Positions 28,733-38,246 of a DNA stretch of 64,000 bases are shown here, piece after piece. Position numbers and translations under genes: made by a program. Within the stretch, counting starts at the first letter, position 1, and each line of letters starts with the position of its first letter. The notes beneath the pieces were generated by a model. It made no database searches, was not told the origin of the DNA, and saw only the letters and a program-made list of their open reading frames with translations. This DNA is from Paraburkholderia bannensis. Its GTDB lineage: Bacteria; Pseudomonadota; Gammaproteobacteria; Burkholderiales; Burkholderiaceae. Where the stretch lies: the NCBI RefSeq assembly GCF_014200455.1, contig NZ_JACHBW010000007.1, positions 124,001 to 188,000 of the forward strand, given 5' to 3'.

Positions 28733-29983
28733 TCAGGTCACTGCGCCGCGTGCGGCGAATTCCGGCTTGCGCCAGTATTCGGTCGCGAGCACGTCGCGCA
28801 GCGTTTCCACGGCGTCCCAGACATCGACGTAACGTACATACAGCGGCGTGAAACCAAAGCGCAGCACGCGCGGCTCGCGATAATCGCCGATCACGCCGCG
28901 CGCGATCAGCGCTTGCATCACTTCATAGCCATGCGGATGCTCGAAGCTCACATGCGAGCCGCGCTGCGCATGCTCGCGCGGCGTGACGAGCGTGAGATCG
29001 AACGCCTTGCAACGCGTTTCCACCAGTTCGATGAAGAGATCGGTGAGCGCGAGCGACTTGGCGCGGATCGCCTGCATATCGGTTTGCAGGAACACGTCGA
29101 GGCCGCATTCGACCAGCGACATCGACACGATCGGCTGCGTGCCGCACAGATAGCGGCCGATGCCGTCGTCGGGGCGATAGGTCGGGTTCATTTCGAACGG
29201 CGACTTGTGGCCCCACCAGCCCGACAGCGGCTGCGAGAAGGTGTTCTGGTTGCGTTTGGGCACCCACACGAAGCCCGGCGAGCCCGGGCCGCCGTTCAGA
29301 TACTTGTAGGTGCAGCCGACCGCGTAATCGGCATTCACGCCGTTCAGATCGACCGGCACCGCGCCCGCCGAATGCGCCAGATCCCACAGCGCGAGCGCGC
29401 CCTGCGCGTGGATGTGTTCGGTGAGCGCGCGCATGTCGTGCATCTCGCCGGTGCGGTAGTTCACGTGCGTGATCATGGCCACGGCCACGTCCTCGCGGAT
29501 CGCGGCGCGCAGCTCGGACGGATCGTCCACCAGACGCAGCTCGTAGCCGCGATCGAGCTGCTCGATCAGGCCTTGCGCGATGTACAGATCGCTCGGGAAA
29601 TTCGAGCGCTCGGAGACGATCACGCGGCGCTTCGGATCGCGCTCATTGGCGACGCGCAGCGCGGCGGACAGCGCCTTGAAGAGGTTGATCGAAATGGTGT
29701 CGGTGACGACCACTTCGTCCTCGGCCGCGCCGATCAGCGGGGCGAGCTTGTTGCCCAGACGGCGCGGCAGCGCGAACCAGCCCGCGGTGTTCCAGCTGCG
29801 GATCAGGCCTTCGCCCCATTCGCCGCCGATCACGGCCTGGGCGCGCGCGGCGCTGGCGCTGGGCGGCACGCCCAGCGAATTGCCGTCGAGATAGATGGTC
29901 TCGGGGGCGAGCGTGAATTGCTCGCGCAGGGCCGCGAGCGGGTCGGCGCTGTCGAGCGCCAGGGCTTCGTTACGGTCGTTCAT
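28733..29983 (-). CDS. kynU: Kynureninase
   Basis: PLP enzyme that cleaves kynurenine to anthranilate and alanine. The 416-residue protein has [11 protein letters not shown] near the N-terminus, the segment [18 protein letters not shown] (PLP-binding Asp) and the PLP lysine in [19 protein letters not shown]. The frame is open 29 codons further upstream, but the ATG at 29983 gives the usual N-terminus and length. It is the middle gene of the operon. A 111-base gap with short tandem repeats separates it from kynB. Confidence 0.97.
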   Translation of the reverse strand: MNDRNEALALDSADPLAALREQFTLAPETIYLDGNSLGVPPSASAARAQAVIGGEWGEGLIRSWNTAGWFALPRRLGNKLAPLIGAAEDEVVVTDTISINLFKALSAALRVANERDPKRRVIVSERSNFPSDLYIAQGLIEQLDRGYELRLVDDPSELRAAIREDVAVAMITHVNYRTGEMHDMRALTEHIHAQGALALWDLAHSAGAVPVDLNGVNADYAVGCTYKYLNGGPGSPGFVWVPKRNQNTFSQPLSGWWGHKSPFEMNPTYRPDDGIGRYLCGTQPIVSMSLVECGLDVFLQTDMQAIRAKSLALTDLFIELVETRCKAFDLTLVTPREHAQRGSHVSFEHPHGYEVMQALIARGVIGDYREPRVLRFGFTPLYVRYVDVWDAVETLRDVLATEYWRKPEFAARGAVT

Positions 29984-29994
29984 ATCGATGGGGG

Positions 29995-30023
29995 CCTGAA
30001 GGTAGCTGAAGGTAGCTGAAGGG
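29995..30023. repeat. Short 10-bp tandem repeat between kynB and kynU
   Basis: Two adjacent copies of GGTAGCTGAA (30001-30020) are flanked by partial copies, just upstream of the kynU start on the minus strand. The rest of this 111-base gap also has A/G-rich near-repeats (AAGCGAAAGGGC, AAGCGCAAGGGC). Confidence 0.6.
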
Positions 30024-30094
30024 GTCTCGGGGCGATTGCGGTGCAAGCGAAAGGGCAAGCGCAAGGGCAATCGAAGCTGTTTGGGTGCGTGCTG

Positions 30095-30727
30095 TTATTC
30101 GGGCAGGGCGCGCAGCACGGCGCGCACGGGGCTGGCGTCGAGCGTCGCGAATTTCAGCGGCAGCGCGATCAGCTCGTAGTCGCCGGCGGCGACTTCGTCG
30201 AGCACCACGCCTTCGAGAATCGCCATGCGATGCGCGCGGATGCGGTGATGCGCGTCCATCGTCTTCGATTCCTGCGGGTCGAGCGAAGGCGTGTCGATGC
30301 CGATAAGACGCACGCCCTGTGCGGCGAGCAACTCGATGGTTTCGGGCGCGACCGCGCAAAACGCGCTGTCCCAGCGATCCTGCGGCGCCTGCGCATAGGT
30401 GCGCAGCAGTACGCGCGGCGGGATGCCGTCGAGCGCAGCTTTTACATGTTCGGGCAGCACCAGCGGCGCAGCGCCGATGCAGTCAATCACGCGGCATGCG
30501 CCGATATACGTATCGAGCGGCACCTCGCCGATGGGCGCGCCTTCGGCGTCGTAGTGCAGCGGGGCATCGGTGTGCGCGCCCGTATGCGGCGAAAGCGTCA
30601 CGCGCGCCACGTTGACCGGCGAGCCGGCTTCCATGCGCCAGACACGTTCGACGTTCACAGTCGTGTCGCCGGGCCAGACGGGCGTTGCAGGATGGATCGA
30701 GGGGGAAATATCCCAGAGCTTTTTCAT
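30095..30727 (-). CDS. kynB: Kynurenine formamidase (bacterial cyclase type)
   Basis: Hydrolyses N-formylkynurenine to kynurenine and formate. The 210-residue protein begins [20 protein letters not shown] and has the metal-binding [12 protein letters not shown] motif and [21 protein letters not shown], all typical of the Zn-dependent KynB family. It is the first gene of the kyn operon and reads away from kynR. Confidence 0.97.
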   Translation of the reverse strand: MKKLWDISPSIHPATPVWPGDTTVNVERVWRMEAGSPVNVARVTLSPHTGAHTDAPLHYDAEGAPIGEVPLDTYIGACRVIDCIGAAPLVLPEHVKAALDGIPPRVLLRTYAQAPQDRWDSAFCAVAPETIELLAAQGVRLIGIDTPSLDPQESKTMDAHHRIRAHRMAILEGVVLDEVAAGDYELIALPLKFATLDASPVRAVLRALPE

Positions 30728-30858
30728 TGCGCTGACAAGGTTGTCTCCGTATTTTTCGAATGATAGGCAACCCGCCGCGAAATGTGCTTGCGAAAAAAAC
30801 GCCTTAGGCTACAGTTCTTGGCACATAATTTGTTACAAGAGGGGAAAGGGGACCAAAT
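30728..30858. promoter_or_regulatory. Divergent kynB/kynR control region
   Basis: This 131-base gap between divergent starts is AT-richer than its surroundings. It contains a CTTG-N15-CAAG dyad (about 30813-30835) just upstream of the kynR ribosome site (AGAGGGG), a plausible site for an Lrp-type regulator. Promoter hexamers could not be assigned with confidence. Confidence 0.45.
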
Positions 30859-31362
30859 ATGAACGCTATCTCGCTCGACGCAACCGATTGCCGGATTCTC
30901 GCCGTTCTTCAGAACGAGGGACGCATCAGTAACCTCGATCTGGCCGAACGAATTTCGCTATCGCCTTCCGCGTGTCTGCGGCGGCTGCGCCTGCTCGAAG
31001 AGCAGGGCGTGGTCGAGCGCTACCGCGCCAGTCTGAACCGGGAGATTCTCGGTTTCGAGATGGAGGCCTTCGTGCAGGTGTCGATGCGCAACGACCAGGA
31101 AAGCTGGCACGAGCGCTTTGTCACGGCGCTGCGCGACTGGCCCGAAGTGGTGGGCGCGTATGTGGTGACGGGGGAGACGCACTATCTGCTGCGCGTGCTC
31201 GCGCACAACCTCAAGCACTACTCGGATTTCGTGCTCAACAAGCTGTACAAGGCGCCGGGCGTGATGGATATCCGCTCGAATATCGTGCTTACGACGCTGA
31301 AGGTGGAGGCGGGCGTGCCGGTCGATCTGATCGCCCAGCGCGGCGAGCCGAAGGCGAATTGA
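30859..31362 (+). CDS. kynR: Lrp/AsnC family regulator, probable kyn operon activator KynR
   Basis: DNA-binding regulator of 167 residues. It has an N-terminal helix-turn-helix (DATDCRILAVLQNEGRISNLDLAERISLSPSACLRRLRLLEEQG) and a C-terminal RAM ligand-binding domain (VVGAYVVTGETHYLLRVL). Divergent placement next to kynBUA matches KynR of Pseudomonas, which activates the kyn genes with kynurenine as inducer. Transfer of that role here is inference from position and family. A good ribosome site (GAGGGG) precedes the ATG. A perfect terminator follows. Confidence 0.9.
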   Translation: MNAISLDATDCRILAVLQNEGRISNLDLAERISLSPSACLRRLRLLEEQGVVERYRASLNREILGFEMEAFVQVSMRNDQESWHERFVTALRDWPEVVGAYVVTGETHYLLRVLAHNLKHYSDFVLNKLYKAPGVMDIRSNIVLTTLKVEAGVPVDLIAQRGEPKAN

Positions 31363-31381
31363 GCTTGCACTAAGGCAAACG

Positions 31382-31404
31382 AAAGCCCGGCGCGCCGGGC
31401 TTTT
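31382..31404. terminator. Bidirectional terminator after kynR
   Basis: AAAGCCCGGC and GCCGGGCTTT are perfect arms around a GC centre, with a run of T at 31401-31404 and A at the other end. It separates kynR from the convergent flavin reductase gene. Confidence 0.9.
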
Positions 31405-31420
31405 AGACCGCTTTTCGCTC

Positions 31421-31933
31421 TTAAAGCGGCTCGATCTTGTGGAAACCGCCGCCGTGGAACACGAGCGGCGAGGCCTGATCGAGATCCTCGCGCACGCCGC
31501 AGCGCTCCACCTCGCCGACGAAGATGACGTGATCGCCTTCGTCGTAGCGGCTGCGGTTGTGGCACTCGAACCAGGCGATCGCCCCGTCCAGCACCGGCAT
31601 GCCGGAATCGCCCGCTGCGTGCGAGACGCCTTCGAAGCGGTCGCCCTTCACGGTGGCGAAGCGCTTGCACAGGTCGAGCTGCGACGCTGCAAGCACATTG
31701 ACCACATAATGGCTGTTGCTGCGAAACACCGGCATCGACGCCGAACGCGTCGCGAGGCTCCAGAGCACCAGCGGCGGATTAAGCGACACCGAATTGAACG
31801 AACTGGCGGTAATGCCGATGAGCTGTCCGTCGGGCGCGCGCGTCGTGATGACCGTCACGCCGGTCGCGAACTGGCCGAGCGCGCGGCGGAACGAGGCGGC
31901 GTCGAAGTTGGGCGGGCTGGCGCGGCGGGTCAT
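31421..31933 (-). CDS. Flavin reductase family protein (FMN-binding split barrel)
   Basis: Predicted NAD(P)H:flavin oxidoreductase that supplies reduced flavin to a monooxygenase or other partner. The 170 residues contain the family core ALGQFATGVTVITTR, GITASSFNSVSLNPPLVLWSL and the final FHGGGFHKIEPL. The ATG at 31933 is preferred because it gives family length. An in-frame TTG further upstream would add 23 residues. No partner oxygenase is adjacent, so the physiological role is open. Confidence 0.87.
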   Translation of the reverse strand: MTRRASPPNFDAASFRRALGQFATGVTVITTRAPDGQLIGITASSFNSVSLNPPLVLWSLATRSASMPVFRSNSHYVVNVLAASQLDLCKRFATVKGDRFEGVSHAAGDSGMPVLDGAIAWFECHNRSRYDEGDHVIFVGEVERCGVREDLDQASPLVFHGGGFHKIEPL

Positions 31934-32116
31934 GGCTGCACGCCCTTGGTCGAAGCGGAAGTCGGAATGAACGTCATGTGGAATTTCGGCGAATTGCCCC
32001 AATTTTAGCGAAAAGCGGCGCGCGGCAGGGATTTAGACCAATTCGCGCAGCGCTTACCGCGCGTTTGTGCGCGTGGCGCGCGCGGCGCGCCCGCCATTGT
32101 CAAAGGAGAGTTGAGC

Positions 32117-32662
32117 ATGAGTCAGACGATCGAAACGGCCACCCTGGGCGGCGGATGTTTCTGGTGCCTCGAAGCGGTCTATCTGCGTGTGGACGGCGTG
32201 ACGGCGGTGGAATCGGGCTATGCGGGCGGCCAGACGCTCAACCCGACCTATGAGCAGGTCTGCGACGGCGTGACCGGCCACGCCGAAGTCGTGAAGGTCG
32301 ATTTCGATCCGGCGAAGATCAGCTATCGCGAGATCCTCGACATCTTCTTCGCGATTCACGATCCGACCCAGCTGAACCGTCAGGGCAATGATGTCGGCAC
32401 GCAGTATCGCTCGGTGATCTTCACGCATTCGCCGCAACAGGCCGAAATCGCCGGGCAGGCGATCGGCGAGCTGGCGGCCGAAGGCGTCTACGACGGCAAG
32501 ATCGTCACTCAGGTGCTGCCGCTCGACGGCAACTATTTCCCCGCCGAGGCCTATCACCAGAATTACTTCGAGCAGCATCCCGATCAGGGTTATTGCGCGT
32601 TCGTGGTGGCGCCGAAGGTGGCGAAATTCCGCCAGAAGTTCGCGCATCGGCTCAAGGCTTGA
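32117..32662 (+). CDS. msrA: Peptide methionine sulfoxide reductase MsrA
   Basis: Reduces methionine-S-sulfoxide in proteins using thioredoxin. The 181-residue protein has the catalytic GGGCFWCLE motif near residue 14, then GYAGG, GHAEVV, DPTQLNRQGNDVGTQYRS and YHQNYF, all in usual positions. The ATG at 32117 is preferred to the TTG at 32111 because AAGGAGAG lies 8-9 bases before it. It is a single gene with no cysteine-rich MsrB partner nearby. Confidence 0.98.
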   Translation: MSQTIETATLGGGCFWCLEAVYLRVDGVTAVESGYAGGQTLNPTYEQVCDGVTGHAEVVKVDFDPAKISYREILDIFFAIHDPTQLNRQGNDVGTQYRSVIFTHSPQQAEIAGQAIGELAAEGVYDGKIVTQVLPLDGNYFPAEAYHQNYFEQHPDQGYCAFVVAPKVAKFRQKFAHRLKA

Positions 32663-32735
32663 GCGGACGTAGTCGGGATCGCTCACGACGCCAGAGCGGG
32701 CGCGGTTCGAGAAATCGGGCTGCGCCCGTTTTCAT

Positions 32736-34022
32736 TTACGGCTCGAGTTCCTCGCGCAGTCGCGCGATTTCGTCGGCGATGGCGCGGGCGAGTTTCTGGC
32801 AGGAGAGCGGCGCGGATCCCTCGGCCTTGTTGTTGGTCGTGATCAGCACCGGCTGGCCCGCGATCGCGTAGCGCGCGGCCAGTTCGGCGAGCGTGTCGCG
32901 CGTGTGCGGGTCTTCGTCGACGAGTTTGTCGAACGGTTCGTAGCGCGCCTTGGCCTGTTCGTACTTGAAGCCGCTGTGCAGACTCCAGCGCACGATCAGC
33001 GGCCCGGCGGGCGCTTCGCCGTCCATCAGCGCGAGGGCGGCCGCCTGGCGCAGCGGGTCGGGCATGCGCGCGTGCAGTCCGACGCAGTAACGCACGCCCG
33101 CCGCGCGCAGCGCGCGCACGAAACGCGGCGTGAGCAGGATACCGTCGCGGATCTCGACGGCGTAGCAGGTCGCGTCGCCGGGCGCGGCGTCTTCCGCAGG
33201 CGCGGGCAGCGGCGGCAACGCGGCGAGAAAAGCCGACAAGCGCTCGACGAACACGCCAGGATCGGCAAGCAATTGATCGGGCAGCGGCGGAAACTGGAAC
33301 ACCAGCGCGCCCGCTTTCCGGCCCAGGCCCGCGAGGCACGGCTCGACGAAGTCGCGCGCGGCCATTTCCGGGTTCAGAAAGCACGGGTTGGCCGAAACCG
33401 GCTCGCCGCGATCGCCGCGCACGCTGGCGTCGGTGATGAGCGCCGGCGCCTTGACGATGAAGCGAAAATGATCCGGCACCTGCTGGGCGTAACGCAGATA
33501 GTCGGTGACGCTCAACGGCGCGTAAAACGAGCGGTCGATGCTCACCGAGCGCAGCAGCGGTTGCGCACCGTAGGCGGCGAGGCCCTCGCGGGCGAGCTTC
33601 GAGTTGCTGTAGTCGTCGCCGTAGACGATGCCGTTCCAGCCCGGAAACGACCACGACGAGGTGCCCAGCCGCACGCTGGCGGGCAGATCGGCGGCGAGAT
33701 CGAGCACGTCCTGGCCGGGCTCGGCGGGCAGCACGCCGCGCGCGCGGCGTTTGGGAGCGGGCGAATCGGCAGGCCTTGCTGCGGTGTTTTCGGCGGGTTC
33801 GGATTCGGCTATCGACGCGCGTTCGGCTCGCTTCGGCGGCGGCTCCGGCGGCACGAAGCCGAACAGATCGGTTTGCGCTTGCGCCGGGCGCTCGACGGGC
33901 GTGGCGCGTCGCGAAGCCGCACGCGCGGCACGCGGCGTGGAAGCCGATCCTTCGTTGTCTTGCGCCCCGAGATCGGGCAGATCCGGCAGATCAGGGAACA
34001 GGCCGTCTTCGCGTTCGTTCAT
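32736..34022 (-). CDS. DUF72 domain protein with Pro/Ala-rich N-terminal extension
   Basis: The 428-residue protein has a DUF72 TIM-barrel-like domain from about residue 115 (RLGTSSWSFPGWNGIVY, RSVSIDRSFYAPLS, FRFIVKAPALIT, VFQFPPLP, YAVEIRD, VLITTNNKAEGSAPLSC). The first ~110 residues are low-complexity, rich in Pro, Ala, Asp and Arg. The function of DUF72 is not established; a nuclease or DNA-repair-linked role has been suggested for the family. It lies 69 bases upstream of the cfa stop region on the same strand; no functional link is evident. Confidence 0.85.
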   Translation of the reverse strand: MNEREDGLFPDLPDLPDLGAQDNEGSASTPRAARAASRRATPVERPAQAQTDLFGFVPPEPPPKRAERASIAESEPAENTAARPADSPAPKRRARGVLPAEPGQDVLDLAADLPASVRLGTSSWSFPGWNGIVYGDDYSNSKLAREGLAAYGAQPLLRSVSIDRSFYAPLSVTDYLRYAQQVPDHFRFIVKAPALITDASVRGDRGEPVSANPCFLNPEMAARDFVEPCLAGLGRKAGALVFQFPPLPDQLLADPGVFVERLSAFLAALPPLPAPAEDAAPGDATCYAVEIRDGILLTPRFVRALRAAGVRYCVGLHARMPDPLRQAAALALMDGEAPAGPLIVRWSLHSGFKYEQAKARYEPFDKLVDEDPHTRDTLAELAARYAIAGQPVLITTNNKAEGSAPLSCQKLARAIADEIARLREELEP

Positions 34023-34091
34023 GCAGATTTCAGGGTGGCGGGTGAGGGCGGGCGACGACGAACGCCGCTCGCCCCCACTCGCGCAGGCGCA

Positions 34092-35306
34092 TCACAGCGG
34101 CTTTTCGTACATATAGCGGCGCGACCACGGCAGCGTCGTCGCGCTGCGGCCGGCCTTGCGGCAAACGATCTGATAAATCGACACATCGTCGTGCTCGAAG
34201 GCGTACGCGCAGCCCGCCAGATAGACGCGCCAGATGCGGAACTTCTCGTCGTCGACGAGCTTTTTCGCTTCCTCGGCGTGCGCCTCGAAGTTATCGGCCC
34301 AGATATCGAGCGTGTGCGCATAGTGACGGCGCAGGCTCTCCACGTCAACCGCTTCCAGACCGCCGCGCTGTGCTGCTTCCAGCGCCAGGCTGATATGCGG
34401 CAACTCGCCGTCGGGGAACACGTAGCGGTCGATGAATTCGCCGCCGCCCAGCGCCGTTTCGCCGCTTTCGGCGTCCGACGACGTGATGCCGTGATTCATG
34501 GCGATGCCGTCGTCGGCGAGCAGTTCGCGCACTTTCGTGAAGTAGCCGGGCAGATTCTTGCGCCCGACGTGCTCGAACATGCCCACGCTGGTGATGCGGT
34601 CGAACTGGCCTTGCACGTCGCGATAGTCCTGCAGGCGGATTTCGATGCGGTCTTCCAGCCCTGCGTCCTTCACGCGCTGGGTGGCCAGATCGAACTGGTT
34701 CTGCGACAGCGTCACGCCCACACAGCGCGCGCCGAACTTCTGCGCCGCACGCAGCACCAGCGCACCCCAGCCGCAGCCGATATCGAGCAGCGTCTGGCCT
34801 TCGCGCAACTGGATCTTGGTGAGGATGTGGTCGATCTTCTTGATCTGCGCGGTGGCGAGATCTTCGTCGCCGTTTTCGAAGTACGCGCAGGAATAGACCA
34901 TGTTCTCGTCGAGCCAGAGCTTGTAGAACGCGTTCGAGACGTCGTAGTGATACTGGATGGCGCGGCGATCGGTGCTCTTCGAATGCGTGAAGTAGCGGCG
35001 TACCCGCGCGAGCTTGCCGGCGCTCGTGACTGTGCTGCGCGCGAGCGAGTAGCCGATGTTGATGATGTCGGCGACCTTGCCCTCGATGTCGATCTTGCCT
35101 TTGACGTAGGCCTCGCCGAGATTGTCGAGGCTCGGTTCGAGCAGCAGCGGCAGCGCCGAAGCGCTATTGACCTTCAGCGTGACCTGCGGCGCGGCGAAGT
35201 GGCCGAAATCGTATTGCTGGCCGCTCCAGAGCACGAGGCGCGCGGGCAGGTTGGCCTTGCTGCGCACCTCGTCGACCCACTGTGCGAGTTTTTTCTCCCA
35301 GAACAT
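34092..35306 (-). CDS. cfa: Cyclopropane-fatty-acyl-phospholipid synthase
   Basis: SAM-dependent enzyme that converts unsaturated acyl chains in membrane phospholipids to cyclopropane rings. The 404-residue protein contains the SAM motif LLDIGCGWGALVLRAA, the preceding IQYHYDVSNAFYKLWLDENMVYSCAYF, VTLSQNQFDLA and SVGMFEHVG with catalytic-region residues. The frame is open 13 codons further upstream, but the ATG at 35306 has GGAGAG about 7 bases before it. Closely related SAM methyltransferases act on the same type of substrate, but overall similarity points to cyclopropane synthase. Confidence 0.92.
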   Translation of the reverse strand: MFWEKKLAQWVDEVRSKANLPARLVLWSGQQYDFGHFAAPQVTLKVNSASALPLLLEPSLDNLGEAYVKGKIDIEGKVADIINIGYSLARSTVTSAGKLARVRRYFTHSKSTDRRAIQYHYDVSNAFYKLWLDENMVYSCAYFENGDEDLATAQIKKIDHILTKIQLREGQTLLDIGCGWGALVLRAAQKFGARCVGVTLSQNQFDLATQRVKDAGLEDRIEIRLQDYRDVQGQFDRITSVGMFEHVGRKNLPGYFTKVRELLADDGIAMNHGITSSDAESGETALGGGEFIDRYVFPDGELPHISLALEAAQRGGLEAVDVESLRRHYAHTLDIWADNFEAHAEEAKKLVDDEKFRIWRVYLAGCAYAFEHDDVSIYQIVCRKAGRSATTLPWSRRYMYEKPL

Positions 35307-35513
35307 GCGTTTCTCTCCGTGTCGCCCGGAGCGAGTGCGGGGCACTCATTCCGGTCCCATGCGGGTTGATTGCTGTCGATTGAACGGCTCAAGCAAAAAG
35401 ACAAAAGCGAATTGCGATGCTGACGACCAGCTAAAAGCGAACTAAAAACACGGCAAAACTGCAGGGCGCACGGGGTTCTGCGCACCTGGGAGCGCTTGAC
35501 GATCAGCCTGCGC

Positions 35514-36155
35514 TCAAGGCGCGAGCCGTTCGATGCGCCACGGGGCCTGCACGCTGTCGCGCGTATAGCGGATACGGTCGTGCAGCCGCGACGGGCGGCC
35601 TTGCCAGAATTCGATCGCGTCCGGCACGAGGCGATAACCGCCCCAATGCGGCGGACGCGGCGGCGCATCGCCATACTGTGCGCTGATTTCGCGCTCGCGC
35701 GCTTCGAGTTGCCCACGGCTGTCGATCACCGCGCTTTGCTCCGACGCCCACGCGCCAATGCGCGAACCGAGTGGACGCGAATGGTAGTAGGCGTCGCTTT
35801 CGGCGTCGCTGGTTTTCTCGACGCGGCCTTCGATACGAACCTGACGCTCCAGCTCGATCCAGTGGAACAGCAGCGCGGCGTGCGGATTGGCGCTCAGTTC
35901 GCGGCCCTTGCGGCTCTCGTAGTTGGTGAAGAACACGAAACCGCGCTCGTCCACGCCCTTGATCAGCAGGATGCGCGCGGCCGGACGGCCTGCGGCGTCG
36001 ACCGTCGCGACGGTCATCGCGTTGGGTTCGGGCAATTGCGCGTCGAGCGCCTGGTTGAGCCAGGTCTGGAACTGGCGGATCGGATCGGCGTCGACATCGG
36101 CGGCGTCGAGCGAGCCGAGCGAGTAGTTCTTGCGGAGATCGGCGAGGGAGGTCAT
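35514..36155 (-). CDS. pdxH: Pyridoxamine 5'-phosphate oxidase
   Basis: FMN enzyme that oxidises pyridoxine or pyridoxamine phosphate to pyridoxal phosphate. The 213 residues show [65 protein letters not shown] and the C-terminal signature [14 protein letters not shown]...WRIERLAP. The end of the protein matches the family exactly, so the gene is intact. It stands alone, 207 bases downstream of the cfa start and 200 bases from the divergent tcdA. Confidence 0.98.
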   Translation of the reverse strand: MTSLADLRKNYSLGSLDAADVDADPIRQFQTWLNQALDAQLPEPNAMTVATVDAAGRPAARILLIKGVDERGFVFFTNYESRKGRELSANPHAALLFHWIELERQVRIEGRVEKTSDAESDAYYHSRPLGSRIGAWASEQSAVIDSRGQLEAREREISAQYGDAPPRPPHWGGYRLVPDAIEFWQGRPSRLHDRIRYTRDSVQAPWRIERLAP

Positions 36156-36354
36156 GTTCTATGCAGACGCTTCAGTGCGGACGAGTATAACCAGAAATCA
36201 GAATGCGGGGCCGGATGCCGCGAGCGGGCAGGGCGCGCCGAGATCGCCCTGAGCCGAGCCCGACGTGAGCCCAGGCCGGCGCGATCAGGCAAAATACGGG
36301 TCTTGCCAGGGCCGTGACAGTACGCAATCGGTCCGCTTTCGATCTTCTACCGTC

Positions 36355-37251
36355 ATGTCCACCAGTACACCGCTTTCCGCTTCGACCGCCTCGTTCCAAC
36401 CCGCGGCCGACCCCGCCGATCTTACCGCGCCAGACGCGGCCGATGTCGCCGACCGGGCGCGCCGCTTCGGCGGCGTGGCGCGGCTTTACGGCGCACCCGC
36501 GCTCGACGCGTTCGAGCGCGCGCGTGTCGCAGTGATCGGCATCGGCGGAGTGGGTTCGTGGGTCGCGGAGGCGCTTGCGCGCAGCGCAATCGGCACGCTC
36601 ACGCTGATCGACCTCGACAACGTGGCGGAGAGCAACACCAACCGCCAGATCCACGCGCTCGACGGCAACTACGGCAAGCCCAAGGTCGAGGCGATGGCCG
36701 AGCGCATCAAGCTCATCAACCCGGCGTGCGACGTGCGGCTCGTGGAGGATTTCGTCGAGCCGTCGAATTTCGACGCGCTGCTGGGTAGCGGCTTTGACTA
36801 CGTGGTGGATGCGATCGACAGCGTGCGCACCAAGACCGCGCTGATTGCGTGGTGCGTCGAGCATCGCGTGCCGCTCATCACCGTGGGCGGCGCGGGCGGG
36901 CAGCTGGATCCCACACGCATCCGCATCGACGATCTCGCGCTCACCATCCAGGACCCGCTGCTTTCGAAGGTGCGCGGGCAACTGCGCAAGCACCACGGTT
37001 TTCCGCGCGGCCCGAAAGCGCGCTTCAAGGTGAGCGCGGTGTATTCGGACGAGCCGTTGATCTATCCGGAAGCCGCCGTGTGCGATGTCGATAACGAGGC
37101 CGAGCATGTGACGACCTCGCCGGGCCATCACGGTCCGGTGGGGCTGAATTGCGCGGGCTTTGGATCGAGCGTGTGCGTGACGGCGAGCTTTGGTTTTGCG
37201 GCGGCGGCGTATGTGTTGCGCACGCTTGCGCATCAGGCGAACGCGCGGTGA
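36355..37251 (+). CDS. tcdA: tRNA threonylcarbamoyladenosine dehydratase
   Basis: E1-like enzyme that cyclises t6A to ct6A at position 37 of ANN-decoding tRNAs. The 298-residue protein has the nucleotide-binding IGIGGVGSWVAEALARS, the LIDLDNVAESNTNRQIHAL segment and the catalytic-region VDAIDSVRTK. The ATG at 36355 gives a Ser/Thr/Ala-rich start. The frame runs further upstream but without a better start. It ends just before a bidirectional terminator facing cnoX. Confidence 0.93.
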   Translation: MSTSTPLSASTASFQPAADPADLTAPDAADVADRARRFGGVARLYGAPALDAFERARVAVIGIGGVGSWVAEALARSAIGTLTLIDLDNVAESNTNRQIHALDGNYGKPKVEAMAERIKLINPACDVRLVEDFVEPSNFDALLGSGFDYVVDAIDSVRTKTALIAWCVEHRVPLITVGGAGGQLDPTRIRIDDLALTIQDPLLSKVRGQLRKHHGFPRGPKARFKVSAVYSDEPLIYPEAAVCDVDNEAEHVTTSPGHHGPVGLNCAGFGSSVCVTASFGFAAAAYVLRTLAHQANAR

Positions 37252-37294
37252 AGGGCGGCGGCTTGCGACATAACCGCAAGACCCGCCTCTAGCA

Positions 37295-37319
37295 AAAAGC
37301 CCGCAATGAGCGGGCTTTT
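37295..37319. terminator. Bidirectional terminator between tcdA and cnoX
   Basis: AAAAGCCCGC (37295-37304), loop AATGA, GCGGGCTTTT (37310-37319), with A/T tracts on both strands between convergent genes. Confidence 0.92.
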
Positions 37320-37340
37320 GAGTCTCATTGCAGCGTAGGC

Positions 37341-38189
37341 TCAGTTCAACGTTGCGCTCAACTTGCGCCGCCATTCGCTGACCAGTTCCGGCTGATGTTC
37401 GGCCAGATCGAACACCGACAGCATGGTCTTGCGGCCGATATCTTCGCGGAACGTGCGGTCGCGTTTCACGATTTCGAGCAGATGTTCCAGCGCGCCCGCG
37501 TACTTGCGCCGCGCAATCAGCGCGCTCGCCAGATCGAAGCGTGCTTCGAGGTCGTCCGGGTTGGCGCTCACCTGCGTTTCCAGCGCGTCGGTCGGTGGCA
37601 GATCGGCGGCTGCGTCCAGCGCGTCCAGGCGGGTCTTCAGCGCATTGAAGCGCGTATCGATTCCCTGCGTGGTCTTGGGCGAGAGCAGCTCGACTTCCTT
37701 GTGCGCCTCGTCGGCGCGGTTGTCGGCGAGCAGCAGCTCGATCAGGTCCATGCGCGCTTCGTCGAAGCCGGGGTCGTAGGCGAGCGCGGCCTGCAGCGCC
37801 TCATAGGCATCCTCGCGGCGGCCTTCGGCAAGCGCTTCCTGGGCGGCGAGGCGCGAGGCTTCGGCCGAATCCGGGATCAGGCGGTCGAGGAACGCGCGCA
37901 GTTGGCTTTCCGGCAACACGCCGATGAACTGGTCCACCGCCTGGCGATCCGCGAAAGCGACGACGTGTGGAATGCTGCGCACCTGGAAGTGCGCGGCCAG
38001 CTCCTGGTTTTCGTCGACATTCACCTTCACGAGCTTCCATTTGCCCGCGTATTCGGCTTCGAGCTTTTCGAGCATCGGGCCCAGCGTCTTGCACGGGCCG
38101 CACCACGGCGCCCAGAAGTCGACCAGCACGGGCGCGAGCGCCGACGCCTCGATCACGTCCTTTTCAAAAGTGGCCAGAGTGGTATCCAT
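37341..38189 (-). CDS. cnoX: Thioredoxin-TPR co-chaperone (CnoX/YbbN family)
   Basis: The 282-residue protein has an N-terminal thioredoxin domain with the full active site WCGPC (C30, C33) and a C-terminal TPR-like region (AAQEALAEGRREDAYEALQAAL ... DLASALIARRKYAGALEHLLEI). CnoX proteins protect substrates from over-oxidation and hand them to DnaK or GroEL. The E. coli member lacks the first Cys and has no thioredoxin redox activity, whereas this one retains CxxC, so it may act as an active oxidoreductase. It sits alone between a terminator and pirin. Confidence 0.9.
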   Translation of the reverse strand: MDTTLATFEKDVIEASALAPVLVDFWAPWCGPCKTLGPMLEKLEAEYAGKWKLVKVNVDENQELAAHFQVRSIPHVVAFADRQAVDQFIGVLPESQLRAFLDRLIPDSAEASRLAAQEALAEGRREDAYEALQAALAYDPGFDEARMDLIELLLADNRADEAHKEVELLSPKTTQGIDTRFNALKTRLDALDAAADLPPTDALETQVSANPDDLEARFDLASALIARRKYAGALEHLLEIVKRDRTFREDIGRKTMLSVFDLAEHQPELVSEWRRKLSATLN

Positions 38190-38246
38190 TGCGTCCTCGT
38201 CAGGTAAATTCCGTTCGTCGCGAAGATGGGGGCGAATCCATGTGCT

